DNA of 64,000 nt from Metridium senile. Taxonomy: Eukaryota; Cnidaria; Anthozoa; Actiniaria; Metridiidae. A program made the translations under genes and the position numbers. Below, one piece after another: positions 1-11,205 of this stretch. The notes under the pieces were generated by a model, which was given only the letters and a program-made list of their open reading frames with translations, did not search any database and had not been told where the DNA came from. Position 1 is the first letter of the stretch. Every line of letters begins with the position of its first letter. The DNA lies in NCBI GenBank assembly GCA_949775045.1, contig OX459104.1:12881655-12945654 (forward strand). Direction: 5' to 3'.

Positions 1-8
1 ATCGCAGC

Positions 9-254
9 TTGTCGCAGCTTTAACCATCAAGCCAATACCGAAATGAATGCTGTTTTTTTCGGCTGGTAATAGTTGAAATTAAACTTGTCATCAACAATAT
101 TTATTCTAATACCGTAGCAAGCATGTGAACTAATGCTCACATTTTAATTAGTTCGGATTCTCTAGTCTGATTTCAATACATTAGTAGCACAAAACCAGCA
201 TTCATTTCGGTATTGGCTTGATGCTTAATTATTTGTTGCTTAAAGCTGAGACAA
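9..254. mobile_element. MITE family A, copy 1 (inverted-repeat element)
   Basis: The two ends are inverted copies: TTGTCGCAGCTTTAA at the left pairs with TTAAAGCTGAGACAA at the right. Inner arms around ACCGAAATGAATGCTG also mirror each other. There is no coding capacity. A diverged longer relative lies at 8560-9013. It looks like a non-autonomous DNA element; the superfamily is not determined. Confidence 0.7.
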
Positions 255-1131
255 CGTTAATTGAAGTAAATATGCATGTTTTTGTAATGTTTGTATCGGT
301 TATTTTTCTATTTCGTCAATGTTCTCCTAGTATAATAAAGGTCTAGCCATGCCTTTACAATGTGGTCCCTTGATTCTAATCCCACATGTTGTGTCAGTAC
401 CGGCCAAGTTATTAATTATTAACAACTGTCGTTCATACCCGTATCTTGCCAATTCATTGATTATGTCAATATTCTTTTCAACTGTTTATCTTCCGGGATA
501 ACTGTGTCTGAGTTTTCATTCTTAACAGTAGGCAGTTGCAAAAGTCGTGAATAAAACGTCCCATAGATGCTTTAAAATGAGCTATAATTGATATACCATT
601 GTAGCTCGGATGATTTTTTTTCTCAATTGATAGAACATAACAGGATATTAAGCAACGTGCCGACGAAAAACCTTGTCTTTACTGACAAAACGTTTTCGAC
701 GTGATAGCTTTGGCGGTTCGATAAAATAACATGAATCCAGTTAAAAAACGTTTTGTGCAAGTCATACTAATCTCAAGATAATACTGAAATAAACTGAAAG
801 TTGCTTAATATTTATCAAGCAATTTTATAGCCATGAAGACGAAACACTTATATAGTTTCAGAAAGTCTTGATCAAAAACTAGACTTTTATTATGATTATA
901 CCTTTAGTAAACAATCGAATTGTTCGGAGAGTTTTTAATTTTGTTTCTTCCAGAAAACTCTTTTTCTTTGTGCATTATAATTTACATTTTTTATTTTTCT
1001 CATTTTGTTTATTTACAAACATTTTATTTTGACTGCACAAGCTAATTTTAATGAATCTAAGATTGATTATAGGATTGGCCGTTTTCAAGTTGTTTAAAAT
1101 ACTTATTATATCATGTATGTCTAATAAAACT
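255..1131. other. Intergenic, nothing recognised
   Basis: AT-rich sequence with stops in all frames. I see no ORF, RNA gene or clear repeat here. Confidence 0.5.
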
Positions 1132-1292
1132 AAAATTCAAGACTCAAGATTCAAGACATTTTAAAATATTACAAATTTGTAATAATTACAATTTAGATAT
1201 ATCGACAACTAGTAAAATTAAAATTCAAGACTCAAGATTCAAGACATTTTAAAATATTACAAATTTGCAATAATTACAATATAGATATATCG
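1132..1292. repeat. Tandem duplication, 88-bp unit
   Basis: AAAATTCAAGACTCAAGATT begins at 1132 and again at 1220, and the following sequence through GATATATCG is nearly identical in both copies. There are about 1.8 units with very few differences, which implies a recent duplication. Confidence 0.85.
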
Positions 1293-1441
1293 TTAACGTT
1301 AATATTATGCTAGATTTACAATCAATATTCTCAAACTCATTAATAATTCATGAGCTAATCAACCAATGTAAGCACACCATTTGTACCACGTGCATGGGTT
1401 TGAAACCCCGATGAAACACGATTATAGGTTGACCGGTGTTT

Positions 1442-1475
1442 GAAATATTTTCATCACTAGTGATGAAAATATTTC
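1442..1475. repeat. Perfect 34-bp palindrome
   Basis: GAAATATTTTCATCACT is followed directly by its exact reverse complement with no spacer. It could be the centre of a small fold-back element or a dyad binding site. No gene adjoins it. Confidence 0.8.
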
Positions 1476-1610
1476 TAAATCTACATAGTGGTGAGAAATC
1501 TGAAAAGAATTAGTATTACCTACCTACCTTACTATCCTTTATTACCTTAACCTTTCTACCTAATTTACATTATTATTATTTTTACATTATTTTTTTTTTC
1601 CTTTTTTTAT

Positions 1611-1684
1611 TGGCGTGTCCGAGACTCGAACCTGCAACCCTTGGAGTTGAAATCCCTCTTCATACCAGCTGAGCTATTGGTGAT
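1611..1684 (-). other. tRNA-like sequence, probably tRNA pseudogene or SINE head
   Basis: Read on the minus strand, an A-box-like TAGCTCAGCTGGTA and a B-box-like GGTTCGAGTCT are spaced as in a tRNA, with GGA/TCC flanking a TTTCAAC anticodon-like loop. The D and T stems do not close properly and I could not pair a convincing acceptor stem. I therefore do not call a functional tRNA. Confidence 0.35.
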
Positions 1685-2163
1685 TTGGTTGTCAAATTAG
1701 AGTCTTATTTCCCATGCCATCAAATACTCTGTATATATTATATCAGAAATTACACTCACGTCAAGTACTCACATAAATGAACTCTATTCGCATCTTTAAT
1801 GATCCCTACTGAAGTTACAACTTATATTTAAATGACAATTTTGATTATTTTCTAAAGAAAATGAAAAAAAACCCCTCCTTATGTAGGTAGTTACAAGTTA
1901 CAATTTGAAATATTGCTCAACTGAGCTTAAAGGAACATTTTCTAAGTCTTTTTGAACAACTTCAAGTAAGAACCCCGTAACACTTCTGTTTAACCCTACA
2001 GTATTTCGAAATCCAATAAATTCCGCACGAGAGGAATTCAAAAGAGCTCTCATAATCCCAGGCAACATAATGAGTGACCTATTATATTATAAAGAACTAG
2101 CCACATTCCTGCATAATAAATTATTTATTCGACTGAGAAGTAATTCCAAAAAGCTCGTGCTTC

Positions 2164-2267
2164 GTGTTTCATTAGGGTTTCCAAACACTCAAAAACAATA
2201 AAAGCACTCGGCCTACGGCCTCGTGCTTTCAAATGTTTTATCGTGTTTAGAAACCCTAATGAAACAC
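2164..2267. mobile_element. Short inverted-repeat element
   Basis: A 25-nt arm (2164-2188, starting GTGTTTCATTAGGG) is mirrored at 2243-2267 with one mismatch. The centre (about 2204-2226) is itself a near-palindrome around GGCCTACGGCC. This looks like a short fold-back MITE. Confidence 0.65.
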
Positions 2268-2417
2268 TCGTACTCGTTTTTGAAATATTACTTAAAGAAT
2301 ATACAATTTTTTGAAATTTTATATGTATAACATAGTATTTTTGAACTACAACTACATCGATCCTGGCAAACCGATGTACAGAATATCATTTTTAGTACCG
2401 TCCCAGGCTATACAGCT

Positions 2418-3202
2418 GTTCAATACTGCCGAATAGTGCATTCCAAGACCGAAATGCAATTAGTTATTTAATTCTTAGTGAATTCCATTCATGCAAAACA
2501 ATTCTTCGTTTGCAACCACGTGATAATCGGGAGATAATAAGCCAATTTCTGCCAATTTCTGCCGATCTCAAATTTCACAACCTTAATTCCTAGTCGTATT
2601 GAAAAATGACATTCATATTCTTTTAGAGCATTCAAGACTGAGTATATTGACCGATTTTTGAATCTGTAGAGTATTTGGATGCAGAATTATTCGCGGTCAA
2701 AGTTGCGCGATATTTGGTAAGAATGTATGGAGCGGCCATGCTGGAGGACATCTAGCTCATATCCTCCAAGATGCATGGCGGCCAAAACTTCTAAGGTCTG
2801 ATATGAAGGAAAACTGAATCATTTAAAAAATATTTCGTTAAAATATATTTGAATTAGATGCTAAAAGTCTTTACGAACCAAATGTTTTGAAAAAGAACAA
2901 ATTATTCTTGATTTTTATCGCCCGATTCGGATACGTGACCGGCATTGCGTGACACAATTCTAACTTGAATATCTCGGGAACCAAAAACTTTTATAAACCC
3001 AAACTTCAGAAATGTCTTTTTAAAACAGTTAACTATAACATATAAGATATAAAAAATATTTCGGTTTGGTGATGACGTCTATTGCAAACGAAGAATATAC
3101 GAGCTAGTTATGGGGAATAAATATCACTATATATATATTTTATTTCAAATCAATGAGACCCACAATGCCCTTTGGTCTTGGAATGCACTATTCAGTATTC
3201 AA
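2418..3202. mobile_element. Fold-back element with nested inverted arms
   Basis: The end arm around AGTGCATTCCAAGACC (2418-2450) is mirrored by GGTCTTGGAATGCACT (3173-3202). An inner pair, ATTCTTCGTTTGCAA near 2500 and its complement near 3085, mirrors again. The interior has no ORF. It is probably a non-autonomous DNA transposon. Confidence 0.6.
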
Positions 3203-3696
3203 CGTTTTTTGAAATAGCTGTATACATCTCCGAGCACGTTTTTTACAATATTTTGATGTCAAATAATAACATTACGGGTGGTGTATGACCCGATGACTAT
3301 CACGAGACAAACAGGTGAATAACAACAACATTCCACAATGATTCCACTGACTAGAACTGAAATAAAACTATAATTTAATATATTAAAATATTAACATAAG
3401 AAGTTCTCATAGATCCCATACGTTTGAAATGTTTAGGACAGTTTGTGTTACGTTTAATATGTCCTTGAAGTGGTAATTACAGGCTATTGAAACATTTAAA
3501 TTTTTTGAAAAACAATGACTCATAAGTGGCGCATCTCATTAGCGGCAGCTCTCCCACTCACTCGACTCTGATTGGTTCATTTCTATAGACTATTTACATT
3601 CGATAATAACAAGTACAAAAGTGAGGATTCAGCAAAATATTTATTGTTTAATTTTCTGTTTGAATGTCTGTATCGCTGTAACATTTGCCTCCTATA
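3203..3696 (+). promoter_or_regulatory. Upstream region of intronless Myc-like gene A
   Basis: This stretch lies between the 2418-3202 element and the ATG at 3697. An ATTGG (inverted CCAAT box) is at 3571-3575, followed by AT-rich sequence with no strong TATA box. An in-frame TAA at 3679-3681 closes the reading frame upstream of the chosen ATG. No convincing splice acceptor precedes the ATG, so the gene may have an unspliced leader. The promoter assignment is an inference from position. Confidence 0.35.
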
Positions 3697-4914
3697 ATGG
3701 ATCCAACAAGAATACAAAGAAACAATCAATCGTTACACCACACATTTACAAATGATTCTAGTTTCTTTGAAAACAAGCTGATTACTCGTAATGATTACTC
3801 TGATCTGCAAGTCGTACCAACTGGAAGCAGCGATGTTTTTGATTCTTGGTGGAGAAATGGAGACAGCGATGTCCTCAGTCAAAACATACGAACTATAAGT
3901 AGCAATGGTGAGTTGTCTTGTAGCAAAGTGATATCATCTTTACCGGGAGATTATAGCCAAGTAACTCAACTACAATCAGTGAGCAATGCGGAAAGAAAAG
4001 CGTCTGATTCCGATAGTTTAGATGTGTATCTAAAACCATGTGTTATCACACCTACGAAAGTCGAAGATCTCTATAGTACACTAGACAATAACAGTGATGA
4101 AGTCTTTCAGTTCCCACCTAAAGATCCTCAACAATTCTCAGACCAATCGGATCTTCTGCCATCGATACAGCTTAGTGAATTCACCAATTTTGGCTGCATT
4201 ATTGACGAAAACAACTCAAACGACAGTTGTAGTTTGTGCCATGACAACCATAGCTCTAACCAAGTATGTAGCCGCGAAGGAACAGAAAACAGCCTTGACT
4301 TAATGCAACAAACACAACATAATTTACAACATACAATGGGTCTTTTTTTCCCGCCATTTGTCAAACATTTACCACAAGACTGCAGTTTCAATCCACAAAC
4401 CGCTGAGATCAAAAACATTGAGCCGGCCGCTCCGTTAATAATGACAGCTTTACGGAATGACCAGATCCAACAAAGCACAATTGTACACAATAGTTCACGT
4501 GACAAAAACAATTACGTAGATGAAAACCCTTTTTACTCTCAACAAAAAGAGGAATGTACCTCCCACCATCACAGTAGTTATTACGACGTCAATACTCAAG
4601 AACAATGGCCGACTACTTTAACAAATACAACCAATCTTCCAACTCAATCGGTGGAGTCACGTGACTTGAAAGCTTTTCACAACGGTTCAGAAAAATACAG
4701 GCGTGACCAAATGAAAGCCAGATTCGAGAATCTACGTAAAGCGATCCCTAAAGTTGACCGACTTCCAAAGTCTTCTAAAATACTAGTACTACAGAAAGCA
4801 AAGGAGTACATTCTACATCTCGAGAAAGAAGATAACAAACTTGAAGCATTGAAGACGTCTATAAAATTAAAAAATAGACAACTACTAGAAAAATTACAAT
4901 CTATCTTAAAATAA
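3697..4914 (+). CDS. Intronless, divergent Myc-like bHLH-leucine zipper protein (paralog A)
   Basis: This 405-residue ORF ends in a bHLH-leucine zipper, so the product is probably a nuclear DNA-binding factor that dimerises through its C terminus. The basic region keeps the E-box-contacting pattern as H328-N329, E332 and R335-R336. It lacks the KRR stretch that precedes it in canonical Myc and has DLKAF there instead. Helix 2 runs into a zipper with heptad residues L375, L382, I389, L396 and I403. I find no convincing Myc box I or II. Residues 103-140 hold a box, SDSLDVYL...TP...VFQFP, that recurs in the intronless gene at 61717-62811. The middle is low-complexity and rich in N, S, Q and H. 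The start is the first ATG after an in-frame stop and has A at -3 and G at +4. Possible poly(A) signals are ATTAAA near 5244 and AATAAA near 5352. Membership of the Myc/Max network is inferred from the bHLHZip, and the dimer partner is unknown. Confidence 0.82.
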   Translation: MDPTRIQRNNQSLHHTFTNDSSFFENKLITRNDYSDLQVVPTGSSDVFDSWWRNGDSDVLSQNIRTISSNGELSCSKVISSLPGDYSQVTQLQSVSNAERKASDSDSLDVYLKPCVITPTKVEDLYSTLDNNSDEVFQFPPKDPQQFSDQSDLLPSIQLSEFTNFGCIIDENNSNDSCSLCHDNHSSNQVCSREGTENSLDLMQQTQHNLQHTMGLFFPPFVKHLPQDCSFNPQTAEIKNIEPAAPLIMTALRNDQIQQSTIVHNSSRDKNNYVDENPFYSQQKEECTSHHHSSYYDVNTQEQWPTTLTNTTNLPTQSVESRDLKAFHNGSEKYRRDQMKARFENLRKAIPKVDRLPKSSKILVLQKAKEYILHLEKEDNKLEALKTSIKLKNRQLLEKLQSILK

Positions 4915-5187
4915 TAGTTGGAATTTGAAACTCCATGTTACACTAAGCTTCCTCAAAACTAAAAACTCCATGCAGTTTTTCAGGATGCATCCAATGGAAG
5001 GAAGTCGCAGAAACACTAAAACCTTACTGTAGAGCATTCACACGAGAGTGAAAGAAAAATGACTAACTATATAGTCTAAGTGTAGTTAGTAGTAACCTAC
5101 TACCAACAGTAACACCATGTATTATGCGAACTATTTTTTCACGTACGACGGAAAATCACTCTAAAACCCAAGAAACATATAGTACTA

Positions 5188-5775
5188 TTAGAGATCTTTG
5201 GCATAAGTACAATCCACGGCTCCACTATTAGTAGAAAGCATTCATTAAATATGATAATGAGGCAAAACAGAACGTGTAGCAAGCAGAAAAACGCGCAACA
5301 CCTTGAAACAAATGTAGTTTATTAGAATCTAGTATATTTTTTGCCTCAAACAAATAAACACAATAGGCCCTTTGCAGGACACGGTCACGTGCCTGGATAC
5401 CGCATAGTAACGGGATTTTGAGGGAGAAACTGCCTCACGGGGTAAAAAAAAAGTACAAAACGAAAAACAAAACACTTCATCTTTGGAGATAATTATTCTT
5501 TAGTTTGACGTTTCCAATTCAATCCAATACTTAAAATTCTTCGTCTATAAACCTGTCGTCCGTCTTACCTCCTTGAAATATTGTTTTTGACATGAAAAGC
5601 TAGCCGTTTTTTGTGGTTTTGTTTTCCTCTACTTTTGAACATCACGCAAGACAGCGTCTTTTCAAGGTTAGTAATCAGGGTAACTTTTAGTATTTCCCGT
5701 TTCAAGACTTCTTGGTACTTGAAACTTCATTCCACTAATAGTGGAGTGGATTGTGCTTATGCGAAAGATCTCTAA
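5188..5775. mobile_element. Inverted-repeat element, 30-bp terminal arms
   Basis: The arm at 5188-5217 (TTAGAGATCTTTGGCATAAG at its start) is mirrored at 5746-5775. The interior has no convincing ORF. It lies about 270 bp downstream of Myc-like gene A and may overlap its 3' untranslated region. Confidence 0.6.
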
Positions 5776-5946
5776 ATAGTGATAATTAAACAATAGCAGA
5801 CAAAAAAGATTTAGTGCTGATGATTTTGTACAAATTTGCTCACATGTTAGATTGCAAGCACTGTATCTTGTAGTCACTAGATCAAAGTACCAGAATATAG
5901 AAAAAAGTCACTAAGAAAGCTAACATTAGATCTGTGAACAATAATG

Positions 5947-6838
5947 CTCCAGTTTCACGTTATCTAGCACCACTGTATATTTTGAAAAAGGCGCTTTTGC
6001 AAAGGTTAAACCTTGATTTGTTGTAAAATTAATTATTCATAAATTTCAAGGCAAAGCACGGAAAATGCTATCGCCCATGAATATAGAAATCACATTTGAA
6101 TTTTTCGCTGAATCGAGGTTAGAGAGCAGACACTATGTCCGTGAAATATCACCAAAGTTATTTGTTGCTAACTAGAGTACAAACACTAAAAGTGTGCAAC
6201 ATAAATACCACTAATGCCTCGTCTACACGAATCCGATCCGGCTGAAACCGCATAGAAATATTTGCGTCCACACGAATCCGCGTATCCGGAGAATTCAAGT
6301 AAAAGTATGCGGTTTCGGTGACCGGATTCACTGGATTCGTGTGGACGATAGGCCGATTCGCATCAAAAAGTATGCGGTTTCAAAAGTATCCGGATCCGTG
6401 TAGACGGGGTCTAAATACTGCTAAACTATGCAAATTCTTTTGTTCTCTATTGTTTAATCAACACTATTTAGTGGTAAATAGTACAAAGTATTGCACACTT
6501 TTATTGTTTGTACTCTATAGTTGTTAGTTAGTAACTATTTGTCACTATCACTCAACCAGAACATTGTAATAGAACTACACTGGAGACACTAAATACACAA
6601 GAGACTTGGACCATGGACAGTGACTTTAATGATTTTATTATTTGAAAATACGTTTTATTGTTGTATTCTTAATAAATTGTGCCAGCAATAGATATTAAGA
6701 ATACAACAACGTATTTTCAATATTAAATAACAACTAGTTAGCAACAAATAACTTTGGTGATATTTCACGGACATATAGTGTCTGCACTCTATCCCTGTAC
6801 AAATGCACCTTTTGTACAAACAGCACACGAAACTGGAG
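5947..6838. mobile_element. Composite fold-back element with a nested MITE
   Basis: The ends CTCCAGTTTC and GAAACTGGAG mirror each other. Longer inner arms mirror at 6118-6175 and 6733-6795, sharing TCCGTGAAATATCACCAAAG. The MITE at 6216-6410 has inserted inside it, so the outer element is older. The outer TIR, with TATCTAGCACC and a CTGTA run, resembles that of the element at 41632-41929. Confidence 0.6.
6216..6410. mobile_element. MITE family B, copy 1 (195 bp)
   Basis: Terminal arms GCCTCGTCTACACG and CGTGTAGACGGGGT are inverted copies, and CTAA abuts both sides as a likely short target duplication. An almost identical copy lies inverted at 9091-9287, which implies recent mobility. Internal motifs such as CCGCATA recur in both orientations. 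It has no coding capacity. Confidence 0.85.
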
Positions 6839-7125
6839 AACTAATTAATATAGTACTAATTCATACTGAATTATTAAATTGTTTAAAGTATTTTGTGTGA
6901 GAAAACTATATATCAGCCCTAGGTGGAGTGTATTCCATCAGCTTCCTGGCAGACCAGCCAAGTAGCTGAAGGAACTACTACTGGCGTTATATACCGGTAG
7001 TTTTCTTATCCAACTAGTCAAGAACGAGAACAAAAGTAGTACTGGATATTTTTAATCGTCTGTTATTAGCCTTTCAAGTAAAAAAAAAAATTCGCTTAAA
7101 AGAAGAAAAAAACCTTCAATCATGA

Positions 7126-7241
7126 TATTAGACAGTTTGATGTGTAATATGGCTGGATATTTTACTCGCCTAATGACTCGTCAAAATACAGCGCATCACT
7201 TGTAAGATATCCAACCATGTTACACATCAAACTGTCTAATA
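7126..7241. repeat. Palindromic fold-back sequence
   Basis: TATTAGACAGTTTGATGTGT at the left is mirrored by ACACATCAAACTGTCTAATA at the right, and the arms continue inward for about 40 nt through GGCTGGATATTTTA. This is likely a short MITE. Confidence 0.7.
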
Positions 7242-7670
7242 AGATATAGTTATTCTTATTCCACTAATCATACGATAAACACGATGTACTATAACCTCTC
7301 ATTGTACAATAATCAATCAATGTAAATTTTTTATAATTTTGTATGATTTCAATGATAAAATGAATGTGTTTGAATTGTGTTGTTATCCTGTATTAGTTTG
7401 AAACTACGGGGTAGGTGGTACTCCCTTTGTCCAAGTGGTAACGGTGATCGGCGGTCGATTTTGCAAATGACCCCTAAAAGGAATGCATAAATTAAGAGAA
7501 CTGGCAAAGGCTGTCAAAGACGTTTAAGCAAGAACCCTAAAATGACCCTAGAAGGTATGCACAGGGAATATTTCCACCCCTGAAACGAGCGCCGATCAAA
7601 CAATAGCATATTAGTATATTAGGGGACCAACCAAAACGCAGCTTTCGACTGCTGCTGTATCACCACTGTA

Positions 7671-7799
<129 letters not shown>

Positions 7800-8087
7800 A
7801 TATTTCTAGTGCATCTGTACGAGATAAGCATAATTTCTTCAAATCAAACAAAATTCGCTGAATTCAATAATTTTTTTATTGTTCATTCAAAATATTTCCA
7901 AAGTTTATAGATGATATAGGGAACGTTTATAGATGATATAGGGAAGAGTTGAGTGTTCTCCACTTCAACAATAAACATAATGCCTTCTGTTGTTGTTGTT
8001 GTGGTTGTTGTTGTTTTGTTTTTTTGGGGTGGGGAAGGGAGGCACTTTTTGTAATTCAAATCAAACAAATTTAACTTACAAAAGCTA

Positions 8088-8108
8088 CCCCCCCCCCCCC
8101 CCCCCCCC
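8088..8108. repeat. Poly-C tract (21 nt)
   Basis: A run of 21 cytosines, unusual in this AT-rich window. The length could be affected by sequencing error. Confidence 0.9.
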
Positions 8109-8559
8109 AAAGACAGTAGGCATTATTGTTATGCGAAAGGAGTTAAATTTAAAAATACCCGTATACGTGTGGACGGTGTGGGTGAGGCAAAATAAATACA
8201 CAATTATACAATATTATTGGAATTAATTGTCACATAACGTCAAGAACAATAATCACACAGCCACACCTTTTAGAGGTTGAAATCAACAAGGCTTTGACAA
8301 TTATCTTAATTTATGTGTGCCTTCTTAGGGACGGACCATTAGATTTTTGAGGGGGGGTTGGACAATTTTTTTTGCACGATATTTTTTTCCCACTCTAAGT
8401 ATGTGCACGAATTTTTTTTCATCTTGCACGATCTTTTTTTTCAGAATATTTGCTGTGCTCGAATTTTTTTTTTCTCTTTAAGGCTGTGCTCGAATGTTTT
8501 TTTGGTATTTTGTAATCAGTGGCTGGGTAATAGTTTATTACTTGCCTCGTAACTTATAT

Positions 8560-9013
8560 ACCTATTTCAAAAAATGTCGTCGCAGCTAGCTTTTAAAAGC
8601 AACAAGTACCTAGCCAAAACCGAAATGAATGCTGGTTTCGTGGTGGTAATGTATTGAAATCAGACTTGTTTCTAAAGAACTAATAAGAAAATATGAGTAT
8701 TTAAACTAGTTTGTTATTGTGTGATAATCAATTTTGTCGACCGTATCAAAGATATGCCTATTGGTCTGTTGCAATATTTAATCTCAATCTGTTAAAAAAA
8801 AAAGAAAAAAATCTCGCGCGCTAATCAAAGTCTTTTGTTACTTCTCACCTACAATACCATATATGGTAATGGCATTGTTTTCAAGATTGCATACGGTATT
8901 TCTGATACGACAAGAAGTCTGATTTCAATACATTACCAACTTAAAACAGCATTCGTTTCGGTCTTGCCTTGATGCTTGTGGCTTAAGCTGCGACAACGTA
9001 TTTTGAAATAGGT
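8560..9013. mobile_element. MITE family A, copy 2 (longer relative)
   Basis: The ends ACCTATTTCAAAA...GTCGCAGCT and AGCTGCGACAA...TTTTGAAATAGGT are inverted copies. Inner arms share ACCGAAATGAATGCTG and TCTGATTTCAATACATTA with the element at 9-254. The interior holds no ORF. Confidence 0.7.
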
Positions 9014-9090
9014 GTGTATTCCAGGTCCAAATGTCTGTCCTCTTGAAATTATTACCGCAAACTATTACCAGACTTACCAGGGCAGACTAA

Positions 9091-9287
9091 GACCCCGTCT
9101 ACACGGATCCGGATACTTTTGAAACCGCATACTTTTTGATGCGAATCGGCCTATCGTCCACACGAATCCAGTGAATCCGGTCACCGAAACCGCATACTTT
9201 TACTTGAATCCTCCGGATACGCGGATTCGTGTGGACGCAAATATTTCTATGCGGTTTCAGCCGGATCGGATTCGTGTAGACGAGGCC
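9091..9287. mobile_element. MITE family B, copy 2 (inverted)
   Basis: Nearly base-for-base identical to the reverse complement of 6216-6410. CTAAG occurs on both flanks as a probable target-site duplication. Confidence 0.87.
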
Positions 9288-10390
9288 TAAGTAACACACC
9301 CTGTATGTTTGTTTGAAAACAAACGCGCGCGTTTCGAGTATTCCGTAACGGGTGTCGCGCGTAAGATGGTGCGTGACCGAGTATCGTTGCCTGCACGATT
9401 ATTTGTTTTTGTAAAAGTTGAGGATTAAAGTGGCTGACAATACTATCAACCCAATAACAAACAAACCATCACGACGTTACTTTCTCGTTTAAGATCAAGA
9501 AGTTTTTGATTTTCCTGGAATACATGTAGTTAGAGGTTATTTTTCGTTTTGGTAACTGGACATTTACAAATTAACCAAACAAAAGATATTGGTTAGCTTG
9601 GCGCCGTTGTGGTTTGGACAGGTTATTGTAAACAATCCTTAGACCAGTCACGGAATACCAACATTACAGAGTAATCATTGATTTTCATTCAGTATATTTC
9701 TATTTTTTTTTCTTTTTGTGATAAATTGCAGTCTTCGTAACCTTGGAGTTACCGTAGCTTCTACCAAAAACTATTTTGCAATGAATACTTATCAATCAAA
9801 ACTTCGACAAGCTTGCACGCAAGACGTTCGACGACAAGAAGATTAAAACCCCAAATCGTGCATATTAATATTTCTAAATTCATACATTAATATATACATA
9901 ATATACTAGTAGCATTCAAAAAAATCTAGAAAAGGTCGTGTAGTAGATTTGTAGTGTGTTTCGAGATTTCAGTTTTCTGTTGATGCATTAGTACTGCATG
10001 CTGAGACATAGATGCCAGAACTATTGACGCGTCGTCTTACACCTCAATAACGGTTGTCACGGGAGAAAACGACGATGACCGAAGGGAGCTGTGGGTCTTA
10101 TTTATGTCTTCTTTGGGTCAGAAAACGAATTAACTGCACAACACCAGCTCCATTTACTGGAAGAGAGCTTAAAGCTCATGAAACTGTCTTTAGCAACCTA
10201 TGCCGAAAAACTTACATGATGTTGTGAGCGTATTCCCTTCGGTCTTGAAATCTTGCAATGCGTTTATTATTAGTGCTATTTAGTGTAACCCTCTTTAAAT
10301 AAAGCCGTTATTATTATCATGTTCAATTACTACATTTAAATCCGATCTCCACTGAACTTTCTTTTTCAAACAATTTATAAATTGCTATAC
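9288..10390. other. Intergenic with a retroelement-tail-like end
   Basis: No gene is seen. Near 10262-10322 the sequence GTGCTATTTAGTG followed by AATAAAGCCGTTATTATTATC resembles the 3' tail of non-LTR elements or SINEs. A similar tail occurs near 45670-45715. Confidence 0.35.
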
Positions 10391-10710
10391 ATTTATAACG
10401 ACTACGCATGCGTGTCAACATTTTCACAGCGGTAAATTTGCCATTGTAAGCATTAGGAATTTTGGACTACAGTGTTTGAAGTCGAGTTATGAGACCCTAC
10501 TTATTTTCCACAATTTTAAACAGGCTCACTTAGATTATGGGAGATTTTTTCGTGGTGCTTATTGGAGGCATGTACACAAGCTGGCCGTTTTTATTAAATA
10601 AAGTTTATAAACATCTAGATAGTAAGTTTAGGTAGAAATGTTGAATTTGCAGCCAGGATTCATATTAAAATACAAATTGGTTTGACTCTGGCCTGATTTT
10701 GGTTAAATTT

Positions 10711-10752
10711 ATTCAGACGTTTCGATCTATACTTAGACCTTCATCAGTGATC
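10711..10752 (-). ncRNA. Canonical hammerhead-ribozyme motif of a Penelope-like element
   Basis: On the minus strand the order is CTGATGA (10741-10747), a stem II of GGTCTA/TAGATC closed by AGTA, GAAAC (10719-10723), then the GTC cleavage triplet. A short stem I (TCA/TGA) closes the fold, and stem III is minimal. All conserved core nucleotides are present. Such short-stem-III hammerheads are known in the terminal repeats of Penelope-like elements. The motif lies just downstream of a GIY-YIG ORF fragment on the same strand, as expected for that element type. Activity is not shown. Confidence 0.7.
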
Positions 10753-10806
10753 GTTACAACTGAGTGATTTGTTATGATGTATCACGCGCAGGTTTGAATA
10801 TATTGT

Positions 10807-11150
10807 TTAAGCGCGCGCTGTTCTAGAATTTACAATGATTTTATATATTTTAGGTATAGCAATATCATCATTTCCTGAATTTTCATCAAGTTCAGAGTGC
10901 CATGCCTCTAGAAATAATCTCTTGTGCCAGTTTCCTTCCCTATCTACAATTTTAGTAGCATTAAAATTAAACTCGTGGCCTTCGTTGTTTGCATGTTGGG
11001 CAATTTTTGAGGATGGTTGGTTGTTAACTATTGCCCTCTTGTGTTCTTGGACTCTGGTTTCTAGAGCTCTTTCAGTTTGGCCATAGTACACGTGTGACAA
11101 TCACTGCAGTCGATCTTGTATACTACCTCGGTTGTAGATTCTTCGTCTTT
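10807..11150 (-). pseudogene. Penelope-like element fragment: GIY-YIG endonuclease domain
   Basis: About 96 codons read HVYYGQTERALETR, then a basic helix and HANNEGHEF, the pattern of the GIY-YIG endonuclease at the C terminus of Penelope-like polyproteins. Just upstream, near 11100, the residues KIDCSDC continue the same domain in another frame, so at least one frameshift has broken the ORF. The reverse transcriptase part is not seen upstream, where a different inverted-repeat element begins at 11206. This is a 3' remnant only. The family is clear from the motif; the exact clade is not. Confidence 0.75.
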
Positions 11151-11205
11151 TGTATTTTAGTAAGTTAAGGTATTTCACTCTATGGAACATGTAAAAAATA
11201 TAAAT

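Noticed and set aside
1611..1684. Functional tRNA gene
   Set aside because: The A and B boxes are present, but the D, T and acceptor stems do not pair acceptably and the anticodon would read a stop codon.
4128..4511. 127-codon ORF antisense to Myc-like gene A
   Set aside because: It is a shadow of the real coding frame; Cys-rich composition reflects the reverse complement of the N/S/Q-rich region.
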